DNA of 64,000 nucleotides from JAICJR01 sp963848495 (GCA_963848495.1 CAWKDV010000004.1:806001-870000); one strand, 5' to 3'. Numbered from the stretch's first letter, positions 17,033-26,062 are shown. Notes: generated from the sequence alone by a model not told the origin. Translations and numbers: made by a program.

Positions 17033-18128
17033 ATGAACTCGAAGAACGGGATCGTGATCGCCGGCGGCGGGCTGGCGGGCCAACGCTGCTGTGAGCGCCT
17101 GCGCAGGCGGGGCTACGAGGGGCCGATCCGCATGGTCTGCGACGAGCCGCTCCACCCGTATGACCGCCCGCCCCTGTCCAAGGAGCACCTCGCGGGCGAG
17201 GAGCCGAGGCTCTCCTTCCGCGAAGACGACTGGTACCGCGACAACGACGTCGAGCTGCTGCTCGGCACCCGCGCGACCGGCCTCGAGGACGGAGCGCTGC
17301 TCACCTCGGCCGGCCGCGTCCCCTTCGACAAGCTGCTGATCGCCACGGGCGCCGCGCCGCGCCGTCTCCCCAAGGCCGAGCGCTTCTCCAACGCCTACGT
17401 GCTGCGCACGCTGGCGGACGCGACGGAGCTGCGCGACGCTCTGCGGCCAGGCGCGCGTCTCGTGGTGATCGGCGCCGGCTTCATCGGCCTCGAGGTGGCG
17501 GCCACAGCGCGCAAGCTGGGCGTGGAGGTCACGCTGGTGGACGTCGCGCCGGCCCCGCTCTCGCACATCCTCGGCGAGCGCATCGGGCGCTGGTTCGCGG
17601 ACATGCACGAGCGGGAGGGCGTGCGGATCGAGCTGTCGAACGGCGTCGACGAGTTCCGCGGCAACGGCCGTGTGGAGGAGCTGCGGCTGAGCGACGGCGG
17701 CAGGCGTCGAGTGCGACGCGCTGCTCGTCGCCATCGGCGTGGCGCCCGCGCTCGACTGGACCTGCGGCATCGACCCGCGCTCGCTTCCGGGCGTCTTCGT
17801 GGCGGGCGACGCCGCCGGGGGCGAGCACTGGGAGGCCGCCGCCCAGCAGGGCGCCTCCGCCGCCGACGAGATGCTGGGGCTCAACCCGTCGGAGATGCCG
17901 CTCGCCAGCTTCTGGAGCGATCAGTACGGCGTCCGCATCCAGTACCTCGGCGATGCCAGGCACTCGGAGGCGGTCGAGCTCGACGGCTCGCTCGAGCGCC
18001 GCGACTTCAGCGTCACCTTCACCCAGCGCGGCCGGCCCGTGGCGGCACTGCTCGTCGGCCGCCCGCGCGCCCTTCCCGAGATGAGACGCCTGATTGCGAA
18101 AGGAGCCGAGAATGAGCTACCGGATTGA
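17033..18128 (+). pseudogene. NAD(P)H-dependent ferredoxin reductase (FAD protein), one frameshift
   Basis: The first frame (17033 to about 17700) has the FAD dinucleotide motif IVIAGGGLAGQRCCERL, the LHPYDRPPLSK block, LLIATGAAPRRLP and the NAD(P) motif VVIGAGFIGLEVAATARKLG. Near 17705 one extra base moves the reading to the next frame, which supplies CDALLVAIGVAP, GVFVAGDAAGG and the reductase C-terminal domain. The combined protein (about 365 residues) is a rhodocoxin/putidaredoxin-reductase type enzyme passing electrons from NAD(P)H to ferredoxin. The ferredoxin gene overlaps its end, supporting this role. ATG at 17033 fits the FAD motif. The shift may be a sequencing error. Confidence 0.85.
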
Positions 18129-18318
18129 GATCGACGAGGCGGCCTGCGCCGCGCACGGCGACTGCGAGCACGTCGCGCCGGAGGTGTTCCGCGTGGACGA
18201 CGTGGCCGTGGTGATCGGCACGGCACCGCCCGACCGCCTGGTCGACGCCGCCGCCTCCTGCCCGAGCAGCGCGATCGCGCTGATCGACGAGGAGAGCGGC
18301 CGGCAGGTCTATCCCTAG
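18112..18318 (+). CDS. Ferredoxin, [3Fe-4S] P450-associated type
   Basis: A 68-residue ferredoxin with CAAHGDCEHVAPEVF near residue 12 and ASCPSSAI near residue 49, giving Cys-x5-Cys and a distal Cys-Pro. Three cysteines fit a [3Fe-4S] cluster, as in Streptomyces P450 ferredoxins. The start ATG has AAAGGAG 9 bases upstream and lies inside the end of the reductase gene, so the two proteins are probably made together as a redox pair. No P450 or oxygenase gene is in the window, so the final electron acceptor is unknown. Confidence 0.85.
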   Translation: MSYRIEIDEAACAAHGDCEHVAPEVFRVDDVAVVIGTAPPDRLVDAAASCPSSAIALIDEESGRQVYP

Positions 18319-18320
18319 CG

Positions 18321-19856
18321 CTAGACCGGCGTGACCGCGTTGCGCTTGGCGGGCCAGTCGCGCTGCCTGGAGGCCGCGAGCTCCAGGCGGCGCACCAGCT
18401 CGCTGCGCAGGTCCTCGGGCTGTATCACGGCGTCCACGACGAGCTCCGAGGCGAGGTGCAGGATGTCGATCTCCTCCGCGTACTCGCGCCGCAGCTTCTC
18501 GACGACCTCGGCCCGCTCCTGCTCGTCCTCGATCGCCTGCACCTGGTTGTAGTAGACGGCGTTGATCGCGGCCTGCGGGCCCATCACCGCGATCTTGGCG
18601 CCGGGCAGCGCGATGCAGCCGTCCGGGTCGAAGGCCGGCCCGGCCATGGCGTAGAGGCCCGCGCCGTAGGCCTTGCGGATGATCACCGAGAACTTCGGCA
18701 CCGTGGCCTCCGACACCGCGCTGATCATCTTCGCGCCCGAGCGGATGATGCCCTGGCGCTCGACCTGCGTGCCGATCATGAAGCCGGGCACGTCCGCCAG
18801 GAACAGCAGCGGGATGTTGAAGGCGTTGCAGGTCCAGATGAAGCGGGCCGCCTTGTCGGATGAGTCGACGAACAGCACTCCCCCGCGCTGCTTCGGCTGG
18901 TTGGCGACGATGCCCACGACCCGGCCGTCGAGCCGCGCGTAGCCGACGATCAGCTCCTTGGCCCAGCGCTTCTGGATCTCGAGGAACGAGTCGGCGTCCA
19001 CCAGCGAGTCGAGCAGCTCCATCATGTCGAAGGGCTTGTTCTCGTCGGCGGGGATCAGCTCGCGGATCGGCTTCTCGCTCGCCGGCTCGGCGGGCGGCGC
19101 CGGCGGCGGCTCGCCCTGCCAGTTGGACGGGAAGAAGGAGAGGTAGCGCTTGGCGAGATCGATCGCCTCCTCGTCGCTCTTCACGAGGAAGTGGCCGCAG
19201 CCCGACACGCCCGTGTGCATGCGTGCCCCGCCCATCTCCTCGAGCGACACCTTCTCGCCGATCACCATCTCGGCCATCCGCGGCGAGCCGAGGTACATCG
19301 AGGCGTTGCCGTCGCGCATGATCACGACGTCGCAGAAGGCGGGGATGTAGGCGCCGCCCGCCGCGCTCGGCCCGAACAGCAGGCAGATCTGCGGCACCAG
19401 GCCGGACAGCTTCACCTCGGTGTGGAAGATCCGTCCGGCGCCGCGGCGGCCCGGGAACATCTGCACCTGGTCGGTGATGCGCGCGCCCGCCGAGTCGACC
19501 AGGTAGATCATCGGCACCAGGTGGTCGAGCGCCCGCTCCTGGATCCGGATGATCTTCTCGACCGTCTTCGGGCCCCAGGAGCCGGCCTTGACCGTGGGGT
19601 CGTTTGCCATCACGCACACGGGCCGGCCGGCGATGCGCGCCATGCCCGTGACCACGCCGTCCGCCCCGAAGCCGTCCTGCTCCCAGTTGGCGAGCAGCGC
19701 CTCCTCGGCGAACGAGCCCTCGTCCACGAGCCGCGCGATGCGATCGCGCACCGGCAGCTTGCCCTGCTGCTCCGACTTCTCGTGATGGCGCTGCGGCCCG
19801 CCGGCGCGCGCCCTCTCGATGGCTTCCTTAAGATCGCTCACTCTTCCAATCCTCAA
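18321..19856 (-). CDS. Acyl-CoA carboxylase carboxyltransferase (beta) subunit
   Basis: A 511-residue protein with both crotonase-like carboxyltransferase halves. The N-terminal half has KLPVRDRIARLVDEGSF, VCVMANDPTVKAGSWG, YLVDSAGARI and FGPSAAGGAYIPAFCD; the C-terminal half has VDADSFLEIQ, VVGIVANQP, FLADVPGFMIG and GPQAAINAVYYNQ. It moves a carboxyl group from biotin to an acyl-CoA. Sequence resembles methylcrotonyl- or propionyl/geranyl-CoA carboxylases, but the substrate cannot be fixed. The biotin carboxylase/BCCP alpha subunit is not in the window and must be elsewhere. Enoyl-CoA hydratase and HMG-CoA lyase nearby would fit leucine breakdown. Confidence 0.9.
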   Translation of the reverse strand: MRIGRVSDLKEAIERARAGGPQRHHEKSEQQGKLPVRDRIARLVDEGSFAEEALLANWEQDGFGADGVVTGMARIAGRPVCVMANDPTVKAGSWGPKTVEKIIRIQERALDHLVPMIYLVDSAGARITDQVQMFPGRRGAGRIFHTEVKLSGLVPQICLLFGPSAAGGAYIPAFCDVVIMRDGNASMYLGSPRMAEMVIGEKVSLEEMGGARMHTGVSGCGHFLVKSDEEAIDLAKRYLSFFPSNWQGEPPPAPPAEPASEKPIRELIPADENKPFDMMELLDSLVDADSFLEIQKRWAKELIVGYARLDGRVVGIVANQPKQRGGVLFVDSSDKAARFIWTCNAFNIPLLFLADVPGFMIGTQVERQGIIRSGAKMISAVSEATVPKFSVIIRKAYGAGLYAMAGPAFDPDGCIALPGAKIAVMGPQAAINAVYYNQVQAIEDEQERAEVVEKLRREYAEEIDILHLASELVVDAVIQPEDLRSELVRRLELAASRQRDWPAKRNAVTPV

Positions 19857-19872
19857 GCGTCGGGAGCGTACA

Positions 19873-20652
19873 TTGGCACTCGTTCAGGTAGAAGACCGCG
19901 GTCCCGTCCGCCATGTGGTGATGAACAGGGCGGAGAAGCGCAACGCGCTCAACGACGAGCTCTGCGCGGCGCTCGGCGAGGCGTTCGAGGAGGCCGCCGA
20001 GGACGACTCCGTGCGAGTGCTGGTGCTGCGCGGCGACGGCCCGATGTTCTCCTCGGGCATGGACGTGCACAACCTCAATGCGCTGTCCGAGAGCCCGGAG
20101 AACCTGCGCCCCTACCGCGCTCAGCTCCTCCGCTGGTGGAACCTGCTCGAGGAGATGCCGAAGGCCACGATCGCGCATATCCACGGCGCCGCGATCGGCG
20201 GCGCGATGGAGCTTGCGCTGGCCTGTGACATGCGCGTGATGGCGGAGGACGCCATCACCGGGCTGGTGGAGGCGCGGGTGGGGCTGATCCCCGACGTGGG
20301 CGGCTCGTCACGCCTGCCGGCCGTGGTCGGACTCGGCGTGGCGAAGGAGCTGATCATGTGCGGCAAGCTGATCGACGGCCGCGAGGCGCACCGGATCGGC
20401 TTCGCCAACCGGATCGCGCCCGCCGAGGAGCTCGACGCCGCCACCGATCAGCTCGTGAACGAGCTGCTGGCGTGCGCGCCGCGCGCGGTCGCGCTCGCCA
20501 AGCAGGTGATCGATGCCGCCGCCAAGCCCGACCTCGCGGCGTCGCTCGAGCGCGAGGTCGACGCTCAGGAGCAGCTGGCGGGTTCGGAGGACTTCGCCGA
20601 GGGCACGCGCGCCTTCCTCGACAAGCGCCAGCCGGAGTTCGCCGGCCGCTAG
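19873..20652 (+). CDS. Enoyl-CoA hydratase/isomerase family protein
   Basis: About 259 residues of the crotonase fold. MNRAEKRNALNDEL, VLRGDGPMFSSGMDVHNL and HIHGAAIGGAMELALACD form the oxyanion hole region; GLIPDVGGSSRLPAVVG follows. The hydratase glutamate pair is not complete: the second catalytic position lies in LIPDVGG with Asp, so isomerase or other crotonase activity is possible. A TTG start at 19873 fits the beginning of the domain (LALVQVEDRGPV); a longer frame from 19819 would overlap the divergent carboxylase gene. Divergent from the carboxylase and likely functionally linked. Confidence 0.85.
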   Translation: MALVQVEDRGPVRHVVMNRAEKRNALNDELCAALGEAFEEAAEDDSVRVLVLRGDGPMFSSGMDVHNLNALSESPENLRPYRAQLLRWWNLLEEMPKATIAHIHGAAIGGAMELALACDMRVMAEDAITGLVEARVGLIPDVGGSSRLPAVVGLGVAKELIMCGKLIDGREAHRIGFANRIAPAEELDAATDQLVNELLACAPRAVALAKQVIDAAAKPDLAASLEREVDAQEQLAGSEDFAEGTRAFLDKRQPEFAGR

Positions 20653-21230
20653 GCGGAGGCCTCCGCACCCTCCCGCTGGAGCGACGCGTACAGCGGCAGC
20701 TCCTGGATCGCCGGCACCACGCTTGTGCCGATCGCCGGCACCACCTGCGCCGCCAGGAACTGGTCGCGGATGTCCTTCGAGGTCCAGGCGTCCACCACGC
20801 ACCAGCCGTCGTCGGTGGGGCCGTTCACGTGGAAGATGCAGTCCGCCGGCGCCTCGCGCGCCGGCCCGAGCACCTGCTTGTCGAGCTCGGCGAAGCTGGC
20901 CGCGTCTACTCCGGGGAGGTCCACGACCTGGACGAACGTGACCGGGCCCTGGCCACCGCGGCGAATCTGGTCCACCGGCAGCGCGCGGACCTGGGGAGCG
21001 GGAATTCCGTGCTCGGCGCTGAGCGGGCCCAGGCGCGTCTTCACGAACTCGTCGAACGCCTCTGGGCTCTCCCACACATCGATGACCCGCAGGCCGGTCG
21101 CCGTCTCGCCGGCGGAGTGAAACAGCGCGCCGTCCGGAAGCCGCTTGCCGCTGGCCTCGAGCGCCGCGTCCACGGCGTCGTACTGGGCGGTGGTGCCACC
21201 TTCGAAGTCCATGATGAAACAGTGAGCCAT
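20649..21230 (-). CDS. Two-domain ABM-like (dimeric alpha/beta barrel) protein
   Basis: The 193 residues contain two similar halves. The first has FIMDFEGGTTAQYDAV, GALFHSAGETATGLRVIDVW and AFDEFV; the second repeats the pattern with CIFHVNGPTDDGWCVVDAW and IRDQFL. This is a duplicated antibiotic-biosynthesis-monooxygenase/ferredoxin-like fold. Proteins of this kind include small monooxygenases and lyases, but no specific activity can be assigned. It converges on the hydratase gene with a 4-bp overlap of stops. Confidence 0.6.
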   Translation of the reverse strand: MAHCFIMDFEGGTTAQYDAVDAALEASGKRLPDGALFHSAGETATGLRVIDVWESPEAFDEFVKTRLGPLSAEHGIPAPQVRALPVDQIRRGGQGPVTFVQVVDLPGVDAASFAELDKQVLGPAREAPADCIFHVNGPTDDGWCVVDAWTSKDIRDQFLAAQVVPAIGTSVVPAIQELPLYASLQREGAEASA

Positions 21231-21290
21231 GGCGAGTCCTCCTGTCGGTTTGGAAACTGGCCCGTATGCGCGTACGGGTCGCGGAACGGA

Positions 21291-21683
21291 TCAGCGCCTG
21301 CGCGCAAAGATCGCGTAGCTGCCGATCGCGGTGGCGATCAGCCGCCCGTCCTCGTGTCGCACCTCGCTGCGCATCACCGCCGAGCTCCGGTTGCGCCGGT
21401 CGAGCTCGGTCGTGCAGACGATCTCACCCTCGGTCGCCGATTGCACGTAGTTGATGGCGATGTTGACCGTCGCGATGCCCTCGTCCTCGCTCGTCTGAGC
21501 CCAGAGCGTCGAGCCCATCGTGTAGTCCACGAGGGCGTAGGTGGCGACGCCGGACAGCAGGCCGCCGGCGTTGATCAGCTCCGGGCGGATCGTCAGCCGG
21601 CCCGTGTTCGGGTCGTCCCAGCGGATCCCCATGAAGCCCGAGACCCCGTCGAGTGCGCCGATCGGCCTGGTGTCCTGAGTCAT
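21291..21683 (-). CDS. PaaI-like hotdog-fold thioesterase
   Basis: A 130-residue protein with the PaaI/YbgC-type hotdog pattern: an N-terminal GFMGIRWDDPNTGRL strand, the central helix region LINAGGLLSGVATYALVDYTMG, and strands ATVNIAINYVQSATEG and RSSAVMRSEVRHEDGRLIA. Such enzymes hydrolyse acyl-CoA thioesters. The usual acidic residue in the central helix appears as Asp in ALVDYTMG. It is likely part of the same acyl-CoA metabolism as its neighbours. Confidence 0.75.
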   Translation of the reverse strand: MTQDTRPIGALDGVSGFMGIRWDDPNTGRLTIRPELINAGGLLSGVATYALVDYTMGSTLWAQTSEDEGIATVNIAINYVQSATEGEIVCTTELDRRNRSSAVMRSEVRHEDGRLIATAIGSYAIFARRR

Positions 21684-21762
21684 AAATTCGTGCGCACCTT
21701 CCCGGCGCCTGGACAGTCACTCGGGAAGCCGAAGCCGAATTTCCGACTCAGGACACTGGGCA

Positions 21763-23607
21763 TCAGTGGGCGGGCAGCAGGGTGAAGCTGAGGGTCTGCG
21801 GCTTCGAGGCGTTGCCGGCCGAGTCCTTGGACACGACGGTCAGGCGGTAGCGGCCGGGCGCGAGGCGCTTCTTGCGCGACAGGCGGCCCTGGAACCCGAG
21901 CGTGTGCGAGCCGGCCTTGGTGGTGAAGCTGAGCGCGGGCCGGACCGTGATCGCCCGCGTGCACCTGCGCTTGTGCGCGCGCGACCGGGTGGGCGCCAGG
22001 CAGCGCTTGCCCACGCGTCGTCCGGCCGTGAGCCGCGCGAAGCTGAAGGTGGTGGTCGAGGCCTCGCTGACCTTGAAGCTGATGGTGGTGCCCACAGGCG
22101 TGCTGCGGCTGAGGTGCGGCAGCTTGGTGCCGAGGCGGAAGCGCTTCGACTTGATGCGCAGCGAGCTGACCGTGGGCCCGGCGCCGCCGCCGCCTCCCCC
22201 ACCGCCACCGCCGCCGCCCGGCCGCAGGTCCACCATCGCGGCCACGATCGTGCGCTGCGAGCCGCCGTCCGCGCCGCCCTGCGCGAAGCCCACGCCGATC
22301 AGCCCGGCCGCGCTGCTGGACGCCTGGATCAGCCTGCCGCCGGCGATGCCGCCGAGGTTGCCCTTGCCGGCGATCGACAGCGTCACCTGCGAGCCCAGCA
22401 CGCCGCCGACGCGGGTGCGCGCCACCGCCGTCTTGGGATCCACGCCCGAGTCCATCCAGGCGATCAGGCCGTTGCCGTTGTCAGCCACCGCGGGCACCGG
22501 CAGCGGCACATCATTGTTGGTGTCGCTGTTGAGCTGGAAGCCGGTGCTCCAGTTGCCGGCGGACAGCGCCGAGCCGAAGACGCCGTTCGAGAGCTGCCGC
22601 GACGTGGTGGCGAGGCCCTGCCCCGCCGCGTTCACGTCGACGAACGGGTGCTCCGCTCCCTCGGCCGGCTTCGGATCGATCGCCAGGCCGTCGAGCACCT
22701 GCGGGTCGCTCGGCGTGTCGCCCACGAGCTGGCGCGCGATATTGCGCACCACGATGCTGCCCCCGCCGTAGTCGAAGCCCTGCCGGAACACGATCCACGG
22801 GTTGGCGGAGCCCCCGCCGTCCATGTCGATCATGTTCGTTTCCTTGGCGTCCGCGTGGGTGGCCAGGGTGGTGGCGCTGAGCGTGATCGGGGTGCCGGCA
22901 GAGGTGCCGGTCACACGCCGCGCGATCGCCTTCTGGTCGATCGAGGTCGCGCCCTCGGGCCAGGCCATCACGGCATTGCCGGAGGAGTCCACCACCACGC
23001 GCGAGCCGTCGTCGCCCGTGCCCGCGGTGCCCGCCGTGGCGTCGAGCACCGGGTTGGCACCCACGGTCACGGCGGTCCAGGCGGTGCCGCTGCCGGGCCA
23101 GCGCTGCGCCATCACGTGCTGCCCGACGGTGTCGTAGACCACGTAGGCCGCGCCGCTGACCGGGTCCATGTCGAGGTCGTCGTCGATCGCCGTGCCGGCC
23201 GTGTCCACCGCGGCGAGCGTGAAGCCGGCCGACGAGCTCGGCGAGACCGCGCTCTCGAGCGCCCCGCTGGTGGTGCCCGCGAGGTTCACGTAGGTGACCA
23301 CGACGCGCCCGCCGTTGCCGGCCGCCACCTGGATGCTCGTCGGGTCGTCGGGCGACAGCGTGCCGTCCACCTCCACCGGCGCGCCCCAGGTGCTGCCCGA
23401 GAAGCGGGCGACGAAGACGTGCTCGTCGGTCCCTATCTGCTTGCTGTAGGCGATCGCGCCGGTGCCGTCCGGGGCCATGTCGAGGCCGCCGAACTTGCGG
23501 ATCTGGCTCGCGGGACCGTCGATGACGGTGCTGGCCGCGTGCGCCGCGGGCACGGCAACGAGTCCCAGCGCTGCCAGTGCGGGGATGAGGAGGCGAGTCC
23601 TGAGCAG
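21763..23607 (-). CDS. Large secreted protein with Gly-rich linker and basic C-terminal module
   Basis: About 614 residues. The body has repeated short beta-propeller-like units (DMAPDGTGAIAYS, VVDSSGNAVMAWPEG, FVDVNAAGQGLATT, AVADNGNGLIAWMD). An uninterrupted glycine run near 451-462 then leads to a basic C-terminal module (KSKRFRLGTKLPHLS, SFARLTAGRRVGKRC, PGRYRLTVVSKDSAGNAS) of a type common in Solirubrobacterales surface proteins. No ATG or TTG gives a signal peptide; a CTG at 23607 would yield LLRTRLLIPALAALGLVAV, a convincing one, whereas GTG 23553 would cut it off. Function unknown, probably cell-surface. Confidence 0.7.
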   Translation of the reverse strand: MLRTRLLIPALAALGLVAVPAAHAASTVIDGPASQIRKFGGLDMAPDGTGAIAYSKQIGTDEHVFVARFSGSTWGAPVEVDGTLSPDDPTSIQVAAGNGGRVVVTYVNLAGTTSGALESAVSPSSSAGFTLAAVDTAGTAIDDDLDMDPVSGAAYVVYDTVGQHVMAQRWPGSGTAWTAVTVGANPVLDATAGTAGTGDDGSRVVVDSSGNAVMAWPEGATSIDQKAIARRVTGTSAGTPITLSATTLATHADAKETNMIDMDGGGSANPWIVFRQGFDYGGGSIVVRNIARQLVGDTPSDPQVLDGLAIDPKPAEGAEHPFVDVNAAGQGLATTSRQLSNGVFGSALSAGNWSTGFQLNSDTNNDVPLPVPAVADNGNGLIAWMDSGVDPKTAVARTRVGGVLGSQVTLSIAGKGNLGGIAGGRLIQASSSAAGLIGVGFAQGGADGGSQRTIVAAMVDLRPGGGGGGGGGGGGAGPTVSSLRIKSKRFRLGTKLPHLSRSTPVGTTISFKVSEASTTTFSFARLTAGRRVGKRCLAPTRSRAHKRRCTRAITVRPALSFTTKAGSHTLGFQGRLSRKKRLAPGRYRLTVVSKDSAGNASKPQTLSFTLLPAH

Positions 23608-23639
23608 GGTCGCAGCATAACCCGGGTAGCCTCGGGAAT

Positions 23640-23825
23640 GTGAGCGAGTCCCCCATCGAGGTGCTCGAGCGCTGGGAGGAGCACGGCGCCGTCTTCCGGG
23701 TGGTCCACCTCTCGGACGCGCGCGCGATCGTGGACCTCTGCACCTGTCACGGCGAGCCGGTCGAGCAGCTCGAATCGGACGACGAGCGCCTCATCGCCTG
23801 GCTGCGGGAGCGCGCCGAGGGTTAG
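23640..23825 (+). CDS. Hypothetical 61-aa protein
   Basis: A compact acidic protein (VLERWEEHGAVFRVVHLSD, VDLCTCHGEPVEQLES, WLRERAEG) with a Cys-x-Cys. GTG start, divergent from the secreted protein gene with about 30 bp between starts, and its end overlaps the convergent DUF899 gene by 4 bp. No function is known to me; the tight packing supports a real gene. Confidence 0.55.
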   Translation: MSESPIEVLERWEEHGAVFRVVHLSDARAIVDLCTCHGEPVEQLESDDERLIAWLRERAEG

Positions 23826-24550
23826 TACTCGTCGTGGCGCCGGACCCACAGGGGTTCGGTGGCGCTCTCGTCGCGCCCCTTCGGCGTGCGGTCGAGCAGC
23901 TGGTAGTAGGCCATCGCTGCCTCCAGCCCGCGGGAGGTCGTGAGGTAGGTCCTGTAGACCTGCCGGTCTGCCAGCGCATAGGCGCTCAGACCGGGCCCCT
24001 CGGTCACGTAGCCAAGCGCGTCGGTCCCGCACATCTCGGCGTTCTGCACGACCGTGACCGGGACGTTGCCGCTCTCCAGCCACGGCCTCAGCTCCTCCTC
24101 CGTGCTCAGGAAGCCGACGTCGCGGTTGAAGTCGTTCCCGATAGTCGAGACCCAGTCGATGCCCCAGCCCATCCGGTCCCTGTAGGCGAGGAGCTTCTCG
24201 AGCGGCGCGCGCGACGCGAGCAGCAGGGTCGTGTCCCTGGCCCCGAGGTGCGGGACCTGGGCAGCGAGGGTGTCTGTGATCGAGGAGCAGACCGGGCAGC
24301 CGGCGCTGTAGGGCGGGCCGAACATGAAGTGGTAGACGAGCAGCTGCGAGCGGCCGTCGAAGAGCTCCGCGAGGGTCTTCTCGCCGTCGGCGGTCTCGAA
24401 GCGGTAGTCCTTCTCGACCGGGACCCAGGGCAGCTCGCGCCTCTTGCGCGCCAGCTCGTCGCCGCGGCGGGTGAGCTCCTTCTCCAGCTTGAGCAGCTCG
24501 TCGCGCTCCGCCTGCCACTCCTCCTGCGTACCGACCCTGTGCCCCGTCAT
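23822..24550 (-). CDS. DUF899 family thioredoxin-like protein, copy 1
   Basis: A 242-residue DUF899 protein. It shows the family opening VGTQEEWQAERDELLKLEKE, the block ELPWVPVEKDYRFET, LLVYHFMFGP and a thioredoxin-like CPVC motif in GCPVCSSITD, then MGWGIDWVSTIGNDFN. The fold resembles peroxiredoxin/thioredoxin proteins; the biochemical role is not established. ATG at 24550 overlaps the stop of the upstream paralogue (ATGA), so the two are translationally coupled. Confidence 0.82.
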   Translation of the reverse strand: MTGHRVGTQEEWQAERDELLKLEKELTRRGDELARKRRELPWVPVEKDYRFETADGEKTLAELFDGRSQLLVYHFMFGPPYSAGCPVCSSITDTLAAQVPHLGARDTTLLLASRAPLEKLLAYRDRMGWGIDWVSTIGNDFNRDVGFLSTEEELRPWLESGNVPVTVVQNAEMCGTDALGYVTEGPGLSAYALADRQVYRTYLTTSRGLEAAMAYYQLLDRTPKGRDESATEPLWVRRHDEY

Positions 24551-25260
24551 CGAGCTGCCTCCTCGTATTCGTCGTGGCGCTGCCACCAGGATGCGGCCCC
24601 TTCCTCGTTACGCCCCAGCGGCGCCAGGTCGAGCATCCCGTAGGTGCCCATCAGCTGCTCGGTACCGCGGTCGTAAGTCGAGTAGGTGTGGTGGACGACT
24701 CCGTCGCGCAGCGCGAAGGCGCTCATTCCCTCTCGCTGCGGCGGGGGCTGGTCCACGTGGCGGAAGTTGTATTCGGCGCCGTTCCGCTGCTGCTCCTCCG
24801 TGAAGGCGGCACCGAAGTCGTACTTGAAGTCGCTGCCGAGGGACGAGACCCAGGGGAATCGCCAGCCCATGCGCTCCTTGTAACGGTGCAGCTCCGCGAG
24901 AGGGGCGATCGACTCGGCCACGAGCGTCACATCATGGCCATTCAGGTGCGGGATGACCCCGTCGAAGTGATCGGCGATCAACGAGCAGCCGGTGCAGCCC
25001 GGGTTCTGCTCGTCGACCCGGAATCCGAAGCCGAACATGAAGTGGTAGACGAGCAGCTGCGAGGGCCCGTCGAACAGCTCGGCCAGGGTCTTCTTCCCAC
25101 TGTCCGTCTCGAAGACGTATCCCTTCTCGATCGGCACCCAGGGCAGCTCCTGCCGCCGGCGCGCGAGCTCATCGCCCTGCCGCATGTGCTCCTTCTCGGC
25201 CTCGAGCAGCTCACGCCGCGCCGCCAGCCACTCCTCTTGGGTGCCGACCCTCTGCTCCAA
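24547..25260 (-). CDS. DUF899 family thioredoxin-like protein, copy 2
   Basis: A 237-residue paralogue of the adjacent downstream gene. It keeps VGTQEEWLAARRELLEAEKE, ELPWVPIEKGYVFET, LLVYHFMFGF, GCTGCSLIAD (Cys-x2-Cys) and MGWRFPWVSSLGSDF. It starts with TTG at 25260 and is divergent from an arsR gene 41 bp away, so the ArsR protein may control both directions. Tandem duplicates that kept all core motifs suggest separate but related roles, possibly redox. Confidence 0.82.
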   Translation of the reverse strand: MEQRVGTQEEWLAARRELLEAEKEHMRQGDELARRRQELPWVPIEKGYVFETDSGKKTLAELFDGPSQLLVYHFMFGFGFRVDEQNPGCTGCSLIADHFDGVIPHLNGHDVTLVAESIAPLAELHRYKERMGWRFPWVSSLGSDFKYDFGAAFTEEQQRNGAEYNFRHVDQPPPQREGMSAFALRDGVVHHTYSTYDRGTEQLMGTYGMLDLAPLGRNEEGAASWWQRHDEYEEAAR

Positions 25261-25292
25261 CCTGCCACCTCCAATCCGGGACCGACCATATA

Positions 25293-25310
25293 GTTAGCAG
25301 AATGGCTAAC
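25293..25310. promoter_or_regulatory. Inverted repeat over arsR start, candidate auto-operator
   Basis: GTTAGC (25293-25298) and GCTAAC (25305-25310) form a perfect inverted repeat that includes the arsR ATG at 25302. It lies in the 41-bp gap between divergent arsR and DUF899 genes, where a dimeric ArsR repressor could block both promoters. Confidence 0.5.
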
Positions 25311-25610
25311 GATACGTTCAGAGCCCTTGCGCATCCGCTCCGGCGCGACATCGTCGAGCGGCTGAGCGGCGGCACGGCGACCGTCGGGGAGGTGAGCCGC
25401 GACTTCGGGGTCTCCAAGCCGACGGTCTCGCGGCACCTGAAGATGCTGGAGGATGCGGGCGTGGTGACCCGGGTGATCGACGGCAGGACACACCGCCTGG
25501 CCCTCAGGCCCGAGGCGCTGGCTGAGGCCTCCGACTGGATCGAAAGCCAGCGACAGCGCTGGGAGCGTCTCTTCGACGTGGTCGGCGAGTACCTGGAGGA
25601 GCGCCGGTGA
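25302..25610 (+). CDS. ArsR-family transcriptional regulator
   Basis: A 102-residue winged-helix protein: FRALAHPLRRDIVERLSGG, TVGEVSRDFGVSKPTVSRHL (recognition helix), MLEDAGVVTRVIDGRTHRL. No metal-binding CVC motif is present, so it belongs to the non-metal ArsR group that commonly pairs with an AHSA1/SRPBCC gene. The next gene starts inside its stop (GTGA), making a coupled regulator-AHSA1 pair. Confidence 0.9.
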   Translation: MANDTFRALAHPLRRDIVERLSGGTATVGEVSRDFGVSKPTVSRHLKMLEDAGVVTRVIDGRTHRLALRPEALAEASDWIESQRQRWERLFDVVGEYLEERR

Positions 25611-26062
25611 GCGACCTCCAAGAGCTGCGCATCGAGCGCACCTTCGCGGCGTCCGCCGAGGAGGTCTTCGACGCTTGGACCAGCCCCGAGGTGATGCGCC
25701 GCTGGCTCCACTGCGAGCCCGACTGGACCACGCCGGTGGCCGAGGTCGATCTCCGGATCGGGGGACAGGTCCAGGTGGTGATGCGGAGGCCCGACGGCAG
25801 CGAAGCGTCGATGCACGGCGAGTACGTGCTGATCGACCGGCCCCGCCGTCTGGTCATGAAGTGGACCTTCCACGACGAGCCTTCCAACGAGCAGCTGGTC
25901 GAGCTCTCATTCTCGGAGAGCGACGGGTCAACCACCGTCGTGCTCGTGAACAGCGCGATCTCGATGGACACGCGCCGCGACGGCCAGGACTGGGGCTGGA
26001 ACGGGTGCCTCGACCAGCTCGAGCGACTCAGCCGTGATGCCAGTCCACCGGCCCCGCCGTGA
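25607..26062 (+). CDS. SRPBCC/AHSA1 domain protein
   Basis: A 151-residue START-like protein: LRIERTFAASAEEVFDAWTS, LRIGGQVQVVMRRPDG, GEYVLIDRPRRLVMKWTF, SISMD-like strand and a C-terminal GWNGCLDQLERLS helix. These proteins bind hydrophobic ligands in a cavity; the activity of those encoded with ArsR regulators is mostly unknown. Start GTG at 25607 overlaps the arsR stop. The end overlaps the convergent HMG-CoA lyase by 35 bp. Confidence 0.85.
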   Translation: MSDLQELRIERTFAASAEEVFDAWTSPEVMRRWLHCEPDWTTPVAEVDLRIGGQVQVVMRRPDGSEASMHGEYVLIDRPRRLVMKWTFHDEPSNEQLVELSFSESDGSTTVVLVNSAISMDTRRDGQDWGWNGCLDQLERLSRDASPPAPP

